Below, one piece after another: positions 16,447 to 24,834 of a DNA stretch of 64,000 nucleotides. The notes beneath the pieces were generated by a model. The model saw only the letters and a list, made by a program, of their open reading frames with translations. It had not been told where the DNA came from and did not search any database. How positions within the stretch are numbered: the first letter of the stretch is position 1; each line of letters opens with the position of its first letter. Origin of the DNA: G963663315 sp965116335 (lineage in GTDB: Bacteria > Pseudomonadota > Gammaproteobacteria > Arenicellales > Poriferihabitantaceae); assembly GCA_965116335.1 (NCBI GenBank), contig OZ220677.1, positions 744,001 to 808,000 on the forward strand. Reading direction: 5' to 3'. The translations under genes and the position numbers were made by a program.

Positions 16447-19400
16447 TTAACTGTCCACTAAACTCAGTACACCTCAATCCACCCGTCTTTCCCGCGAAAG
16501 CGGGAATCCAACTCACCCGACGCCGAGGCGGCCTGTTTTCGGCTCTGCGTAGGGGCGCCCCTTGTGGGTGCCCGCTATCGTTGGGACCTGTTCCAGCCTT
16601 CGCGGGAGGGTACAAGACCCTCCCCTACGATAACGGTCGGGAATCATTCCTGCGACATCCTTTCGATCCATGTATCCACCCCATCCGCCGTCTGCGGTCG
16701 GGGCTGTCCCGCTTCCTGCTCGCCTTGCCACTATTGCTGGGCCTTGCCGCCGGGGCACAGGCACAAACCTTATCAATCAGCGGCCCCGCCAGCGCCAACG
16801 AGGGCAGCTCCGGCACCAGAGACCTCACCTACACGGTGAGTTTGTCGCAAGCAGTATCGGCCACTACGGGTTTTAAAGTCTGCTTCACTGGTACTGCGAC
16901 GCTTGAAACGAGCCTTAGTAACATTAGCGCCAATGCAGACTATCAAATTCGCATTAGTAATAGTCCTACTAGCACCAATTGCACCCCAAATCTGGGAATC
17001 CACCAAGGCGGCGCTCTTTCAAACACCGATATAAAAATCCGCATCAAGGGCGACACCGATGCCGAGTCCGACGAGACAGTCATCGCAACGCTTTCTATCG
17101 TCGGCACCAACGCTGGTAATGTAGCCCTCGGCACCTCCACCCATACCCATACCATCCTCGACGACGACACATCCTCTGACACCACCGCTCCCCAAATAAC
17201 CTCCATCACCCGCCATACCCCGTCCACCTCACCGACCCATGCCGATACACTCAAATGGCGCATCACCTTCAACGAACCCGTACAGAATGTGGACGCAGCA
17301 GATTTCTCTATCACTGGCACCACCGCTACCGTTAGTAGCGTAGTCGAGACTTCAAGCACAATCTACGACATCACCATATCCAGCGGCAACCTCGCAAGTC
17401 TCAACACGATAGTCACTCTGGAACTCGACAATAATAACCAAAACATCCAGGACACCTCCGGCAATGCACTCACTAATCTCACGCCCACCGGCACCAATGA
17501 AAATACCTACGAGGTTGACAACCTGAAACCCCGCGTACAATCCTTCACCCGCCAGAACCCATCCACTCAGTCAACCAGCGCCGATACCCTCAAATGGCGC
17601 GTCACCTTCAACGAATCCGTGAAGAATGTAGACGCAGCAGATTTCAGAATCGTCCCCAACACCCCTCCCCCTACCACCACCGCCACCATTACCAGCGCAA
17701 CCCAGGTCACGGGTAACGACCGGGCCTACGATGTCACCGCATCCGGTGGCAACCTGGACAGCTTCAACGGCACCGTAAGGCTCGGCTTCAATACAGTTGG
17801 CCACAACATTCACGACATAGCCGGTAACAGACTCACCAGCTATGGGCGCATAGGCGCCAATCACAATACCTTCACAGTGAGCAATACTGTACAGCCAACC
17901 AACAACGCCCCCACGGTAGCCAATGCCATCCCCAACCAGAGTGCCACAGTCGGCACCGCCTTTACCTATGCCTTCCCGACCAATACCTTCAATGATGCCG
18001 ATAGCGACAGCCTGACCTATAGCGCAACAAAATCCGATGACACTGCCCTGCCATCCTGGCTGACTTTCACTACCGGCACCCGTACCTTCTCCGGTACACC
18101 GCAATCCGGCGATGTGGGCACACTATCGGTCAAGGTAACCGCCAATGATGGCAATAGCGGCAGTATCAGCGAACCCTTTAATATCGTAGTCAGTGCAGCG
18201 GCACCGATCATCCCCACAGTAGACTTCTCTTCCTCGTCTTCGAGTGTGCTTGAGGATGCCGGTACACATAACGTAACCATCAATCTCTCATCCGCCGCAC
18301 CTTCCGGGGGGCTTACCCTGACCTACACGGTAGGCGGCAATGCTACAGCAGGCAGTGGCAATGACTTCACCATCCAGAACCAGGGTACACTGAACGTTAC
18401 CGCCGGAGCTACAACTGCAACTATCCCGGTGGTTATCATTGACGACAGCAACCCCATCACCGAGCCAGTCGAAACCGTCATCCTGACCCTGACCGATGGT
18501 ACAGGCTACACACTCGGCAGTACAACAATCGTGCACACACTCACCATTACCGATAATGATGAACCACTCCCTGGTACGCCCGCACTGACACTCTCACAAA
18601 ACACACTGACCCTCACGGAAGGAACCACCGGCAGTTACACAATAGAACTGGCAACCGAGCCAACCGCTACCGTAACGGTGGCTATTGTCTCGAGTAATAC
18701 AGATATAACCATCAGTCCGTCCTCACCGCTCACCTTCACAACCACCAACTGGGACACCGCACAAACCGTAACGGTCCATGCAGGACAGGATGACGATACT
18801 ACCCACGACACCGCAATCCTTACCCATACCGCATCCGGCGGGGACTACGGCACGGTGACCGGCTCCGTTACCGTGACCGTCACTGATGACGATACCACCC
18901 CAAACCTCGGTGACAGTGGCACAACCCCCGGTGACGGAAACAATAACAACGACACGCCTCCTGTAGCCACACCTCCGGTCATCCCCCCGGTCACGGTCTC
19001 TGCACAAGCCTTGACCCTGACCGCAGGCACGATGGCTGCCTATACCCTGGTACTGGACAGTGCCCCGACTGAATCGGTCACTATCGAGATTACCTCGCAA
19101 GACAATCACCGGATTACCGTAACCCCGGCTACATTAGTATTCACTCCCGATAACTGGCAAGGTCCACAAAGCGTAACGGTTCGCGCAACCGATGATTCCG
19201 CCACTACCGAGCAGACGGTACAACTGAACCATACCATAGCGGGCAGTGAGCAAAGCATTGATGCGGTCACCATCACCATACAAAAAAGAGCAATCATTGA
19301 TGAAGAGCGGATAGCCACCACCCCCTGGCTATCCCGCATGGGACGTACACTGGCCGAACAAGCCATTGAGGGTATCCGCAAAAGAATGAATGCCAGCCGT

Positions 19401-20636
19401 ACCCCCGGAGTGACTGCAACCCTGGCCGGTTGGTCGGTTCCCATGAACCCGTCATCAGGAGAATTTGATGCTGATTCATACACCCTGAACCCGGCTTCTG
19501 AAACCCTCAATGCCCAGGATATACTCTCCAACAGTCAGTTCCTGCATACCACCGGATTGGATCTGCGAGGCGGAAATGCTGCATTCTGGGGACAACTGTC
19601 TGAAACCGACTTCTCTGGTACACAACATAACATCCACACGCAAGGAGAAAGCCGCACCCTGAACATCGGTGCAGACTATGTAGTCAATGACTGGATGACC
19701 GGCATCAGTCTGTTATCGAATACCACAAAAGGCACCCAACAAAGACAAGCGATTACAGAGCGCATGGAATCCAATATCACCGCTCTGGTGCCCTATAGCG
19801 CCAAAGAGTTAGGAGATACCCGGATATGGGGTGCTGCAGGATTTGGACAAGGCACCGGGAGCCGGTATCGGGAAAACATCAAAAGAAATGAATCCGATCT
19901 GGACTGGCAACTGCTGAACCTGGGCGCGAACAGTGAAATAAAAACCACAGAAACCGCTACATTATCTCTGGATACCGATGCCTTATGGGTACGTACACAA
20001 TCCGATGAAAGTAAACAGGACCATATCAATCCAGCCGTCAGTCGCATCCGGGCGGGACTGCAAAGTACCTGGAATCACACGCTGTACCACACCGAACTGC
20101 AACCCACCTTCACGATAGGGGCAAGACATGATTCGGGCGGTGCAGAGAGTGGCTTTGGCCTCTATGCCGGCAGTGGACTGCACTGGACTTCTCCTACAAT
20201 ACAAATCGACATCGAAGGGCAATATCTCATCTCTCATCAACAAGAGATAGAAGAAAAAGGATTCTCGGCTTCACTGATCCATGATCGTAACCCGAACAGT
20301 GACTTGGGATTATCTGTATCCTTGTCGCAACGCAGTATATCCTCTGGTGGACTGGATTCATTATTTACTCCAGAACCTCTGAACATTACCGAATCGAGAC
20401 CGCGCTGGATGATAGATGCACAGTATGGGATGCCTGCATTCGATGGCAGATTTACCGGCAGTCCGCATATCGGCATAGGATTGGATGGGGATACGACAGA
20501 TATAGAGCTGGGCTGGCGCATGACGCCCCTTGCAACCAACAAGAATCTGTCATTGGGGATACAAGCCACCCGATTCACGGAAGAGCAAACCGCACCGAAA
20601 CATTGGTTCGGGGTGGAGGCCAGAGTGAGGTGGTAG
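16434..20636 (+). CDS. Calx-beta/Ig-like repeat protein with autotransporter-type C-terminal barrel
   Basis: A large predicted outer-membrane adhesin. After a signal-peptide-like core (SRFLLALPLLLGLAAGAQAQ, cleaved near nucleotide 16763) come a Calx-beta-like domain, two Ig-like modules sharing the DTLKWR(I/V)TFNE(P/S)V motif, an He_PIG Ig fold (PNQSATVGTAFTY...), a second Calx-beta domain (VLEDAGTHNVTI...), two related beta modules and a proline/asparagine-rich linker. Roughly residues 960-1400 resemble an autotransporter beta-barrel ending FGVEARVRW. The frame's first 80 residues are translated insertion-sequence end and REP repeats (PAKAGIQ, RRGAPCGCPL) and are unlikely to be native. No ATG, GTG or TTG lies in frame just before the signal core. 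Deleting one C from the run 16679-16682 would join ATG 16670 to the frame and give MYPPIRRLRSGLSRFLLALP, a good signal peptide. The gene may therefore carry a one-base lesion or sequencing error. Confidence 0.75.
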   Translation: MCFLINCPLNSVHLNPPVFPAKAGIQLTRRRGGLFSALRRGAPCGCPLSLGPVPAFAGGYKTLPYDNGRESFLRHPFDPCIHPIRRLRSGLSRFLLALPLLLGLAAGAQAQTLSISGPASANEGSSGTRDLTYTVSLSQAVSATTGFKVCFTGTATLETSLSNISANADYQIRISNSPTSTNCTPNLGIHQGGALSNTDIKIRIKGDTDAESDETVIATLSIVGTNAGNVALGTSTHTHTILDDDTSSDTTAPQITSITRHTPSTSPTHADTLKWRITFNEPVQNVDAADFSITGTTATVSSVVETSSTIYDITISSGNLASLNTIVTLELDNNNQNIQDTSGNALTNLTPTGTNENTYEVDNLKPRVQSFTRQNPSTQSTSADTLKWRVTFNESVKNVDAADFRIVPNTPPPTTTATITSATQVTGNDRAYDVTASGGNLDSFNGTVRLGFNTVGHNIHDIAGNRLTSYGRIGANHNTFTVSNTVQPTNNAPTVANAIPNQSATVGTAFTYAFPTNTFNDADSDSLTYSATKSDDTALPSWLTFTTGTRTFSGTPQSGDVGTLSVKVTANDGNSGSISEPFNIVVSAAAPIIPTVDFSSSSSSVLEDAGTHNVTINLSSAAPSGGLTLTYTVGGNATAGSGNDFTIQNQGTLNVTAGATTATIPVVIIDDSNPITEPVETVILTLTDGTGYTLGSTTIVHTLTITDNDEPLPGTPALTLSQNTLTLTEGTTGSYTIELATEPTATVTVAIVSSNTDITISPSSPLTFTTTNWDTAQTVTVHAGQDDDTTHDTAILTHTASGGDYGTVTGSVTVTVTDDDTTPNLGDSGTTPGDGNNNNDTPPVATPPVIPPVTVSAQALTLTAGTMAAYTLVLDSAPTESVTIEITSQDNHRITVTPATLVFTPDNWQGPQSVTVRATDDSATTEQTVQLNHTIAGSEQSIDAVTITIQKRAIIDEERIATTPWLSRMGRTLAEQAIEGIRKRMNASRTPGVTATLAGWSVPMNPSSGEFDADSYTLNPASETLNAQDILSNSQFLHTTGLDLRGGNAAFWGQLSETDFSGTQHNIHTQGESRTLNIGADYVVNDWMTGISLLSNTTKGTQQRQAITERMESNITALVPYSAKELGDTRIWGAAGFGQGTGSRYRENIKRNESDLDWQLLNLGANSEIKTTETATLSLDTDALWVRTQSDESKQDHINPAVSRIRAGLQSTWNHTLYHTELQPTFTIGARHDSGGAESGFGLYAGSGLHWTSPTIQIDIEGQYLISHQQEIEEKGFSASLIHDRNPNSDLGLSVSLSQRSISSGGLDSLFTPEPLNITESRPRWMIDAQYGMPAFDGRFTGSPHIGIGLDGDTTDIELGWRMTPLATNKNLSLGIQATRFTEEQTAPKHWFGVEARVRW
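16481..16510 (+). repeat. REP-like repeat family 1, copy 1
   Basis: ACCCGTCTTTCCCGC, a short loop, then GCGGGAATCCA: a CCCGCGAAAGCGGG palindrome in a 30-bp block. The reverse complement of 35117-35146 matches at 28 of 30 positions. When translated it yields the well-known artefact VFPAKAGIQ. Confidence 0.8.
16549..16575 (+). repeat. REP-like repeat family 2, copy 1
   Basis: GTAGGGGCGCCCCTTGTGGG then TGCCCGC: a short imperfect hairpin belonging to the same family as 16602-16628 and 36366-36393. Confidence 0.65.
16602..16628 (-). repeat. REP-like repeat family 2, copy 2
   Basis: Read on the minus strand it is GTAGGGGAGGGTCTTGTACC then CTCCCGC, nearly identical to 36366-36393. It lies inverted with respect to copy 1, only 26 bp away. 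Confidence 0.75.
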
Positions 20637-20657
20637 GGTAAGGGCCTGTTCCGGCGG

Positions 20658-20712
20658 GTGTGTCCCCCCATCCAATCCGTTTGCGGATTGGATTCCCCCT
20701 CAAGGGGGGAAT
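20658..20712 (-). repeat. Dispersed palindromic repeat, copy C
   Basis: On the minus strand it reads CCCCCCTTGAGGGGGAATCC, then AATCCGCAAACGGATT and GGATGGGGGGACACAC. It is inverted relative to copies A and B and lies between the adhesin gene and rsmJ, where it could terminate transcription from both sides. Confidence 0.75.
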
Positions 20713-20732
20713 GATTGACCGTACATTGCTCC

Positions 20733-21476
20733 TTAAAGGCCCGGTTTGTAAATGTCGAATCGTACCAGCTTGCCACGGGTTTCACCGACCTTGCCCGGCG
20801 CCAGGGGTGCCGCATGAAGCGGCCTTTTGACAACCACGCGGTTGCGCGCGTATTTTATGGCTGTATCAAACAACATCTGCTCGTTGCCACCCTCACCGTT
20901 ATCGTCCTGCCGACTCAACCTCTGTAGAATCACCATCTCCTTCCGGGTGGCTGCGGATTTTGTCCTGGCCGGAAAAACAGGGTCCAGATAGATTACATCA
21001 GGCCGCGCCTTTCGCGTTTGCAGCCATCGCTCCGACCGGCCATGAAACAGTTGCAGACGTTCCCTCAATGAAACATCGTATATCCTCGCTCTGGCATGGC
21101 GAATCATCAGGAAAACGACTGGATTCCTCTCGATTGCCGACACCCGGATGCCTTGTCTGGCGAGCTGGAGCGCATCGGCGCACCACCCCGGAGTCATATC
21201 GACGAGAACCCGGGTATTACCGCCAACGGCGCGCAATAACGGTTCCCGACCGGCTCCCTTGCGAGGCCGGTTAAAATCCAGCGCAAACGGTTTCAGTCCG
21301 GGACTGTCATTGACCTGTAATGCCATTGCAAGATTCTCCATTTCCAGGACAAATGTTACGTCACTCACAGCGCGTTGCTCCACTCGCATGACTTCAACGC
21401 CAAGCCACTCACCTGCCTGCCTTGCGAGTTCTTCGCTGACCTTGTCTGAGCGTACGATAAGGGATTCCATCACCAT
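20733..21476 (-). CDS. rsmJ: 16S rRNA (guanine1516-N2)-methyltransferase RsmJ
   Basis: A 247-residue SAM-dependent methyltransferase that modifies G1516 of 16S rRNA. It carries the RsmJ hallmarks: LDFNRPRKGAGREPLLRAVG near residue 88, a SAM-binding segment VLVDMTPGWCADALQLA, SAIERNP, and the catalytic-type motif DVIYLDPVFPARTKSAATRKEM. Length agrees with the family (about 250). It is transcribed divergently from fabI. ATG 21476 or the in-frame ATG 21470 could start it. Confidence 0.9.
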   Translation of the reverse strand: MVMESLIVRSDKVSEELARQAGEWLGVEVMRVEQRAVSDVTFVLEMENLAMALQVNDSPGLKPFALDFNRPRKGAGREPLLRAVGGNTRVLVDMTPGWCADALQLARQGIRVSAIERNPVVFLMIRHARARIYDVSLRERLQLFHGRSERWLQTRKARPDVIYLDPVFPARTKSAATRKEMVILQRLSRQDDNGEGGNEQMLFDTAIKYARNRVVVKRPLHAAPLAPGKVGETRGKLVRFDIYKPGL

Positions 21477-21555
21477 AGCGGGGTATAATCGGTAATACTG
21501 TTACAATCAGTTTACTCGTCTTTTATCAACCAGTTTAACAAAAGAGGCAACAACC

Positions 21556-22362
21556 ATGGGTTTTCTGTCAGGCAAACGGGCACTGATCGCCGGAGTCGCC
21601 AGCAATCGCTCCATCGCCTGGGGGGTTGCACAGGCAATGCACCGGCAGGGAGCGGCACTCGCGTTCACCTACCCCAACGAAAAAATGCAGCCACGAGTGG
21701 AGAATCTGGCCAGCCAGCTTGGCTCGGAAATCGTATTACCCTGCGATGTCAGCAGTGACCGCCAAATCGACGATCTGTTCGCCGAGCTGGGCAAGACCTG
21801 GGATGGACTGGATATTCTGGTTCATTCCATCGCGTTCGCTCCCCGAGAAGAGCTGGAGGGACTCTACCTGAATGCAGTGACCCGTGACGGGTTCAGGGTA
21901 TCCCACGAAATCAGTTCCTACAGCTTTGCAGCGATGGCAAGGGCCGCGTTGCCTTTGATGGAAGGCCGGAACGGTTCCATGCTGACATTGACCTACATCG
22001 GGTCGGTTCGCTCCATGCCGGGCTACAATGTGATGGGATTAGCCAAGGCCAGTCTGGAAGCCAATGTGCGCTATATGGCCCAGTCACTGGGCGAGAAAGG
22101 CATCCGCGTAAACGGGATTTCAGCCGGACCGATCCGCACTCTGGCGGCGGCAGGGATCAAGAATTTCAAGAAAATGCTGGAACACTTCGAGAAAGTAACC
22201 CCGCTCGGTCGCGCCGTAACTATCGAGGAAGTCGGTAATACGGCCGCATTCCTGGGTTCTGATCTGGCCTCCGGCATCACCGGAGAAATCACCTATGTGG
22301 ACGGAGGATTCAACACCGTAGGCATCAGCCAGGCACTCATCCAGGAGGACAGGACAGACTGA
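21556..22362 (+). CDS. fabI: Enoyl-[acyl-carrier-protein] reductase (NADH)
   Basis: FabI of type II fatty-acid synthesis, reducing trans-2-enoyl-ACP with NADH in the cytosol. The divergent SDR glycine motif is GVASNRSIAWGVA. The active-site pair lies in YIGSVRSMPGYNVMGLAKAS (Tyr-x6-Lys arrangement typical of FabI), followed by RVNGISAGPIRTLAAAGI and EHFEKVTPLGR. Length 268 fits. AGAGG about nine bases upstream supports ATG 21556. It is a core gene next to rsmJ and is a known triclosan/isoniazid-class target in other bacteria. Confidence 0.95.
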   Translation: MGFLSGKRALIAGVASNRSIAWGVAQAMHRQGAALAFTYPNEKMQPRVENLASQLGSEIVLPCDVSSDRQIDDLFAELGKTWDGLDILVHSIAFAPREELEGLYLNAVTRDGFRVSHEISSYSFAAMARAALPLMEGRNGSMLTLTYIGSVRSMPGYNVMGLAKASLEANVRYMAQSLGEKGIRVNGISAGPIRTLAAAGIKNFKKMLEHFEKVTPLGRAVTIEEVGNTAAFLGSDLASGITGEITYVDGGFNTVGISQALIQEDRTD

Positions 22363-22419
22363 CCTCGGCCCGCCGTCCGGCGATTGTTCGCGGCAGACAT
22401 CATCGTAATTCGTCTCAAT

Positions 22420-24240
22420 CTACAGCCCCAGCGATTCCAGCTTTTCTGTGGAAGGGATACCTTCGCTTGACCAGCCACGCGCCGCATAATATTCCGGGAG
22501 CATCACATCGAGTTGACAGACTCCGCCCTTGTTAAATCCGGCGGGCACCGGGTCTTGCAGGATTCGCGGCGGCAGGGTGTCGTCCCGGATGGTCAGACCG
22601 GCCTTCAGGTTGAACAGTTTCTCCAGATTCCAGATGCGTTCTCCAGTCTGGCGCAGGCGCTCTTCATCCCATTCATCGGGCATGCAGGCGTTCACCATTT
22701 TCGCGAAATCCGCATATTCCCATGTGCCGGTCGTAAACAGACAGAGCCCGGTAGAGTCCACCATCGACACGAAATCCTGAGTGGTGGCGCAGGCTTTCGC
22801 CTTGTCCTCGGTGCCGGGATTCTGGAAATCTTCGGTAAAAGTATCATGCCTCAAGTGACAGGCGCCACGGTTGCTGGTGGCATAGCCCAACCCCATACCC
22901 TGCATCGAGCGACCGTCATAACCGGCAAACTCCTGACCCTTGGCGACCATAGCCAGCTCTGGGTGACCGTATTTCTCGCACAGCAGCTTCGACCCAAGCC
23001 CCAGGTCGCGGCCAAAGCCTTCACAAAGGCCGGTTTTCTCCGACATCACTACCAGTGCTTCGGCACTGCCGAAACTCAAGTCGATACCATCAGTATGCTG
23101 CCTGGTGATCACACCCATCTCGAACAATTCCATCGCCGCCGCCAGTGTGACGCCGAATGAAATCGGGTCCATGCCGTGCTCGTTCATCATGAACCCGGCA
23201 AAGGTCATCGCGTCCAGGTCATCCACGCCGACGACCGGACCAAAAGCGAACGCGGTCTCATATTCCAGGCCGCCTGAGGCAACCCGGTATTGTGGCCTGT
23301 CCTTGATACTGAAATGATCCGGATCAATTTTCGCGATCCGTCCACAGCCGATCGTGCATCCGAAGCAGGCGGCGTTACGCAGCAGGTTAGTATGTCCATT
23401 CCGGTTTCTGATGGTAACGGATTCATGATTGATCCTGTCAGCCTTGTCAAAAGTAACCTCCTTGAAATTCCGGGTTGGCAAGCCTCCGAACTCCTGCATG
23501 GTACTCAGCATCGCGTGAGTACCGTACCTCATCAATCCCCGCCTGCTACTGCTGGAATGCAGCGTATCATTAGTCTGCTGGATCACATCCATGAATACTT
23601 CGGGGTTTTCAGTTCTTACGCCCACTGTGCCGCGAGCGCATATCGCCTTTAAGTTTTTGCTACCCATCACGGCTCCGACCCCGGAGCGACCCGCCGCGCG
23701 GTGCAGGTCATTAACCACGCAGGCATAGCGCACCTGGTTCTCACCGGATTTCCCGATCGCGGCTATCTTGACCTGGGAATCCTGCTGTTGCTTGCGAATC
23801 CACTCATCCGCGAACCAGACAGACTGCCCCCAAATCTCATCTGCTGGCAAGATTTCAACCTGATCGTCCCGGATATTCAGGTAGACCGGCTGTGCCGACC
23901 TGCCAGTCAGAATCAACAAGTCGTACCCTGCATACTTCAATTCCGCGCCAAATTTCCCGCCCGAATTAGAGCAGGCAATGGCGCCGGTCAAGGGACCTTT
24001 GGTGATTACGCCATAGCGCCCGCTGGTAGATGCCATCGTTCCGGTCAACGGCCCGGTGGCAAAAATCAGTACATTCTCCGGGCTGAGCGCATCCACTGCG
24101 GGATCCATTTCTTCATACAGGTATTTCGTTCCCAGACCACGAATGCCGAGATACCGGCCTGCCCAATCCAGATTCAAAGGCTCCACTGAAGTCGTGCCCG
24201 CTGTCAGATCAACCCGAAGAATTTTCTTTTGCCAACTCAT
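22420..24240 (-). CDS. aor: Tungsten-dependent aldehyde:ferredoxin oxidoreductase
   Basis: A 606-residue AOR-family protein with the N-terminal tungstopterin-binding domain (starting MSWQKKILRVDLTAGTTSVE, GRYLGIRGLGTKYLYEE) and the 4Fe-4S ligands C-x2-C-x3-C in ACFGCTIGCGR plus a fourth cysteine in STGLCLF. It oxidises aldehydes to acids, or the reverse, using ferredoxin; the natural substrate here is unknown. It is mostly an enzyme of anaerobes, so its presence among core genes is notable. It follows hrcA-DUF1285 on the same strand, and a promoter-like pair lies inside the end of DUF1285. No moaD or tungstate transporter is adjacent. Confidence 0.9.
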   Translation of the reverse strand: MSWQKKILRVDLTAGTTSVEPLNLDWAGRYLGIRGLGTKYLYEEMDPAVDALSPENVLIFATGPLTGTMASTSGRYGVITKGPLTGAIACSNSGGKFGAELKYAGYDLLILTGRSAQPVYLNIRDDQVEILPADEIWGQSVWFADEWIRKQQQDSQVKIAAIGKSGENQVRYACVVNDLHRAAGRSGVGAVMGSKNLKAICARGTVGVRTENPEVFMDVIQQTNDTLHSSSSRRGLMRYGTHAMLSTMQEFGGLPTRNFKEVTFDKADRINHESVTIRNRNGHTNLLRNAACFGCTIGCGRIAKIDPDHFSIKDRPQYRVASGGLEYETAFAFGPVVGVDDLDAMTFAGFMMNEHGMDPISFGVTLAAAMELFEMGVITRQHTDGIDLSFGSAEALVVMSEKTGLCEGFGRDLGLGSKLLCEKYGHPELAMVAKGQEFAGYDGRSMQGMGLGYATSNRGACHLRHDTFTEDFQNPGTEDKAKACATTQDFVSMVDSTGLCLFTTGTWEYADFAKMVNACMPDEWDEERLRQTGERIWNLEKLFNLKAGLTIRDDTLPPRILQDPVPAGFNKGGVCQLDVMLPEYYAARGWSSEGIPSTEKLESLGL

Positions 24241-24270
24241 GTTCTTGTCTCTGATTATGTTGTTTGTGTA

Positions 24271-24834
24271 TCATCCTACTATAAACAGTGTACCTGCACT
24301 GTGCAAACCATAATTGACCCGCCCTGTATTAATCGGCCCCGTCGGCACCGCCAGTTCAGCCATCTGGTAGAACACAGACCGCGTTATTTTAGCACCCAAA
24401 CCATCGCGCACCTCGATATATGGCGCAGGCTGCCCGGTTTTGCTGTCCGTTTCGACTACAATGGGGTGATCACGGCCAGCCAGAACGACCTCATCCATAT
24501 TCGTTCGAAAGTAAAGGCTCTGCTCGGCACCCTGCCCCTGACTGTTCAGCTCAACGGCCAGAAACGGCGCGTCATCCACGGCAATCCGGTATTTGACCGG
24601 CGGGGTGACCAGATAGAACTCGCTCTCCTCCCGAATCAATAACGTAGCGAAAAATTTTGACAAGCGATGACGCCGGATCGGGGAGCCCTGGTAATGCCAG
24701 ATGCCATTCGAGTCAATCCGTATATCAATATCCACCGTCTTCTCGGGATGCCATTCGGCCACCTGCGCGGGTGCGAATGCTTCCAGTTCACCGAACAGAT
24801 CCTCAGTTCTGGCGCAGTGCAGGAATGTGGTCAC
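24271..24834 (-). CDS. DUF1285 domain protein
   Basis: A 187-residue protein matching the DUF1285 (COG3816) pattern: GIWHYQGSPIRRHRLSKFFATLL, then FYLVTPPVKYRIAVDDAPFL and a C-terminal GAKITRSVFYQMAELA. No enzymatic role is established for the family; the fold is known structurally but the function is open. It begins with GTG directly after the hrcA stop (TAAGTG on the minus strand), so the two are translationally linked. No signal peptide is visible. Confidence 0.75.
   Translation of the reverse strand: MTTFLHCARTEDLFGELEAFAPAQVAEWHPEKTVDIDIRIDSNGIWHYQGSPIRRHRLSKFFATLLIREESEFYLVTPPVKYRIAVDDAPFLAVELNSQGQGAEQSLYFRTNMDEVVLAGRDHPIVVETDSKTGQPAPYIEVRDGLGAKITRSVFYQMAELAVPTGPINTGRVNYGLHSAGTLFIVG
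24278..24306 (-). promoter_or_regulatory. Candidate promoter for aor
   Basis: On the minus strand TTGCAC (24301-24306), a 17-bp spacer and TATAGT (24278-24283) stand about 37 bases before the aor ATG. The spacer contains CAGTG-N6-CACTG, a possible operator. The pair lies inside the 3' end of the DUF1285 gene. Confidence 0.4.

Larger units (their letters stand above)
15235..16471 (+). mobile_element. IS3-family insertion sequence
   Basis: A 1237-bp element. The left end TGTACTGAGAAAGGTGGACA (15235-15254) and the right end (16452-16471, complement TGTACTGAGTTTAGTGGACA) match at 16 of 20 positions. Two overlapping genes orfA and orfB lie between, with a slippery heptamer. No clear short target duplication was found at the edges (AAC on the left, CCT on the right), so either the duplication has decayed or one neighbour was rearranged after insertion. 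Confidence 0.88.

Noticed and set aside
16676..16685. Phase-variable homopolymer in the adhesin start
   Set aside because: The C run is only four bases, too short for usual slippage; a fixed mutation or read error is more likely.
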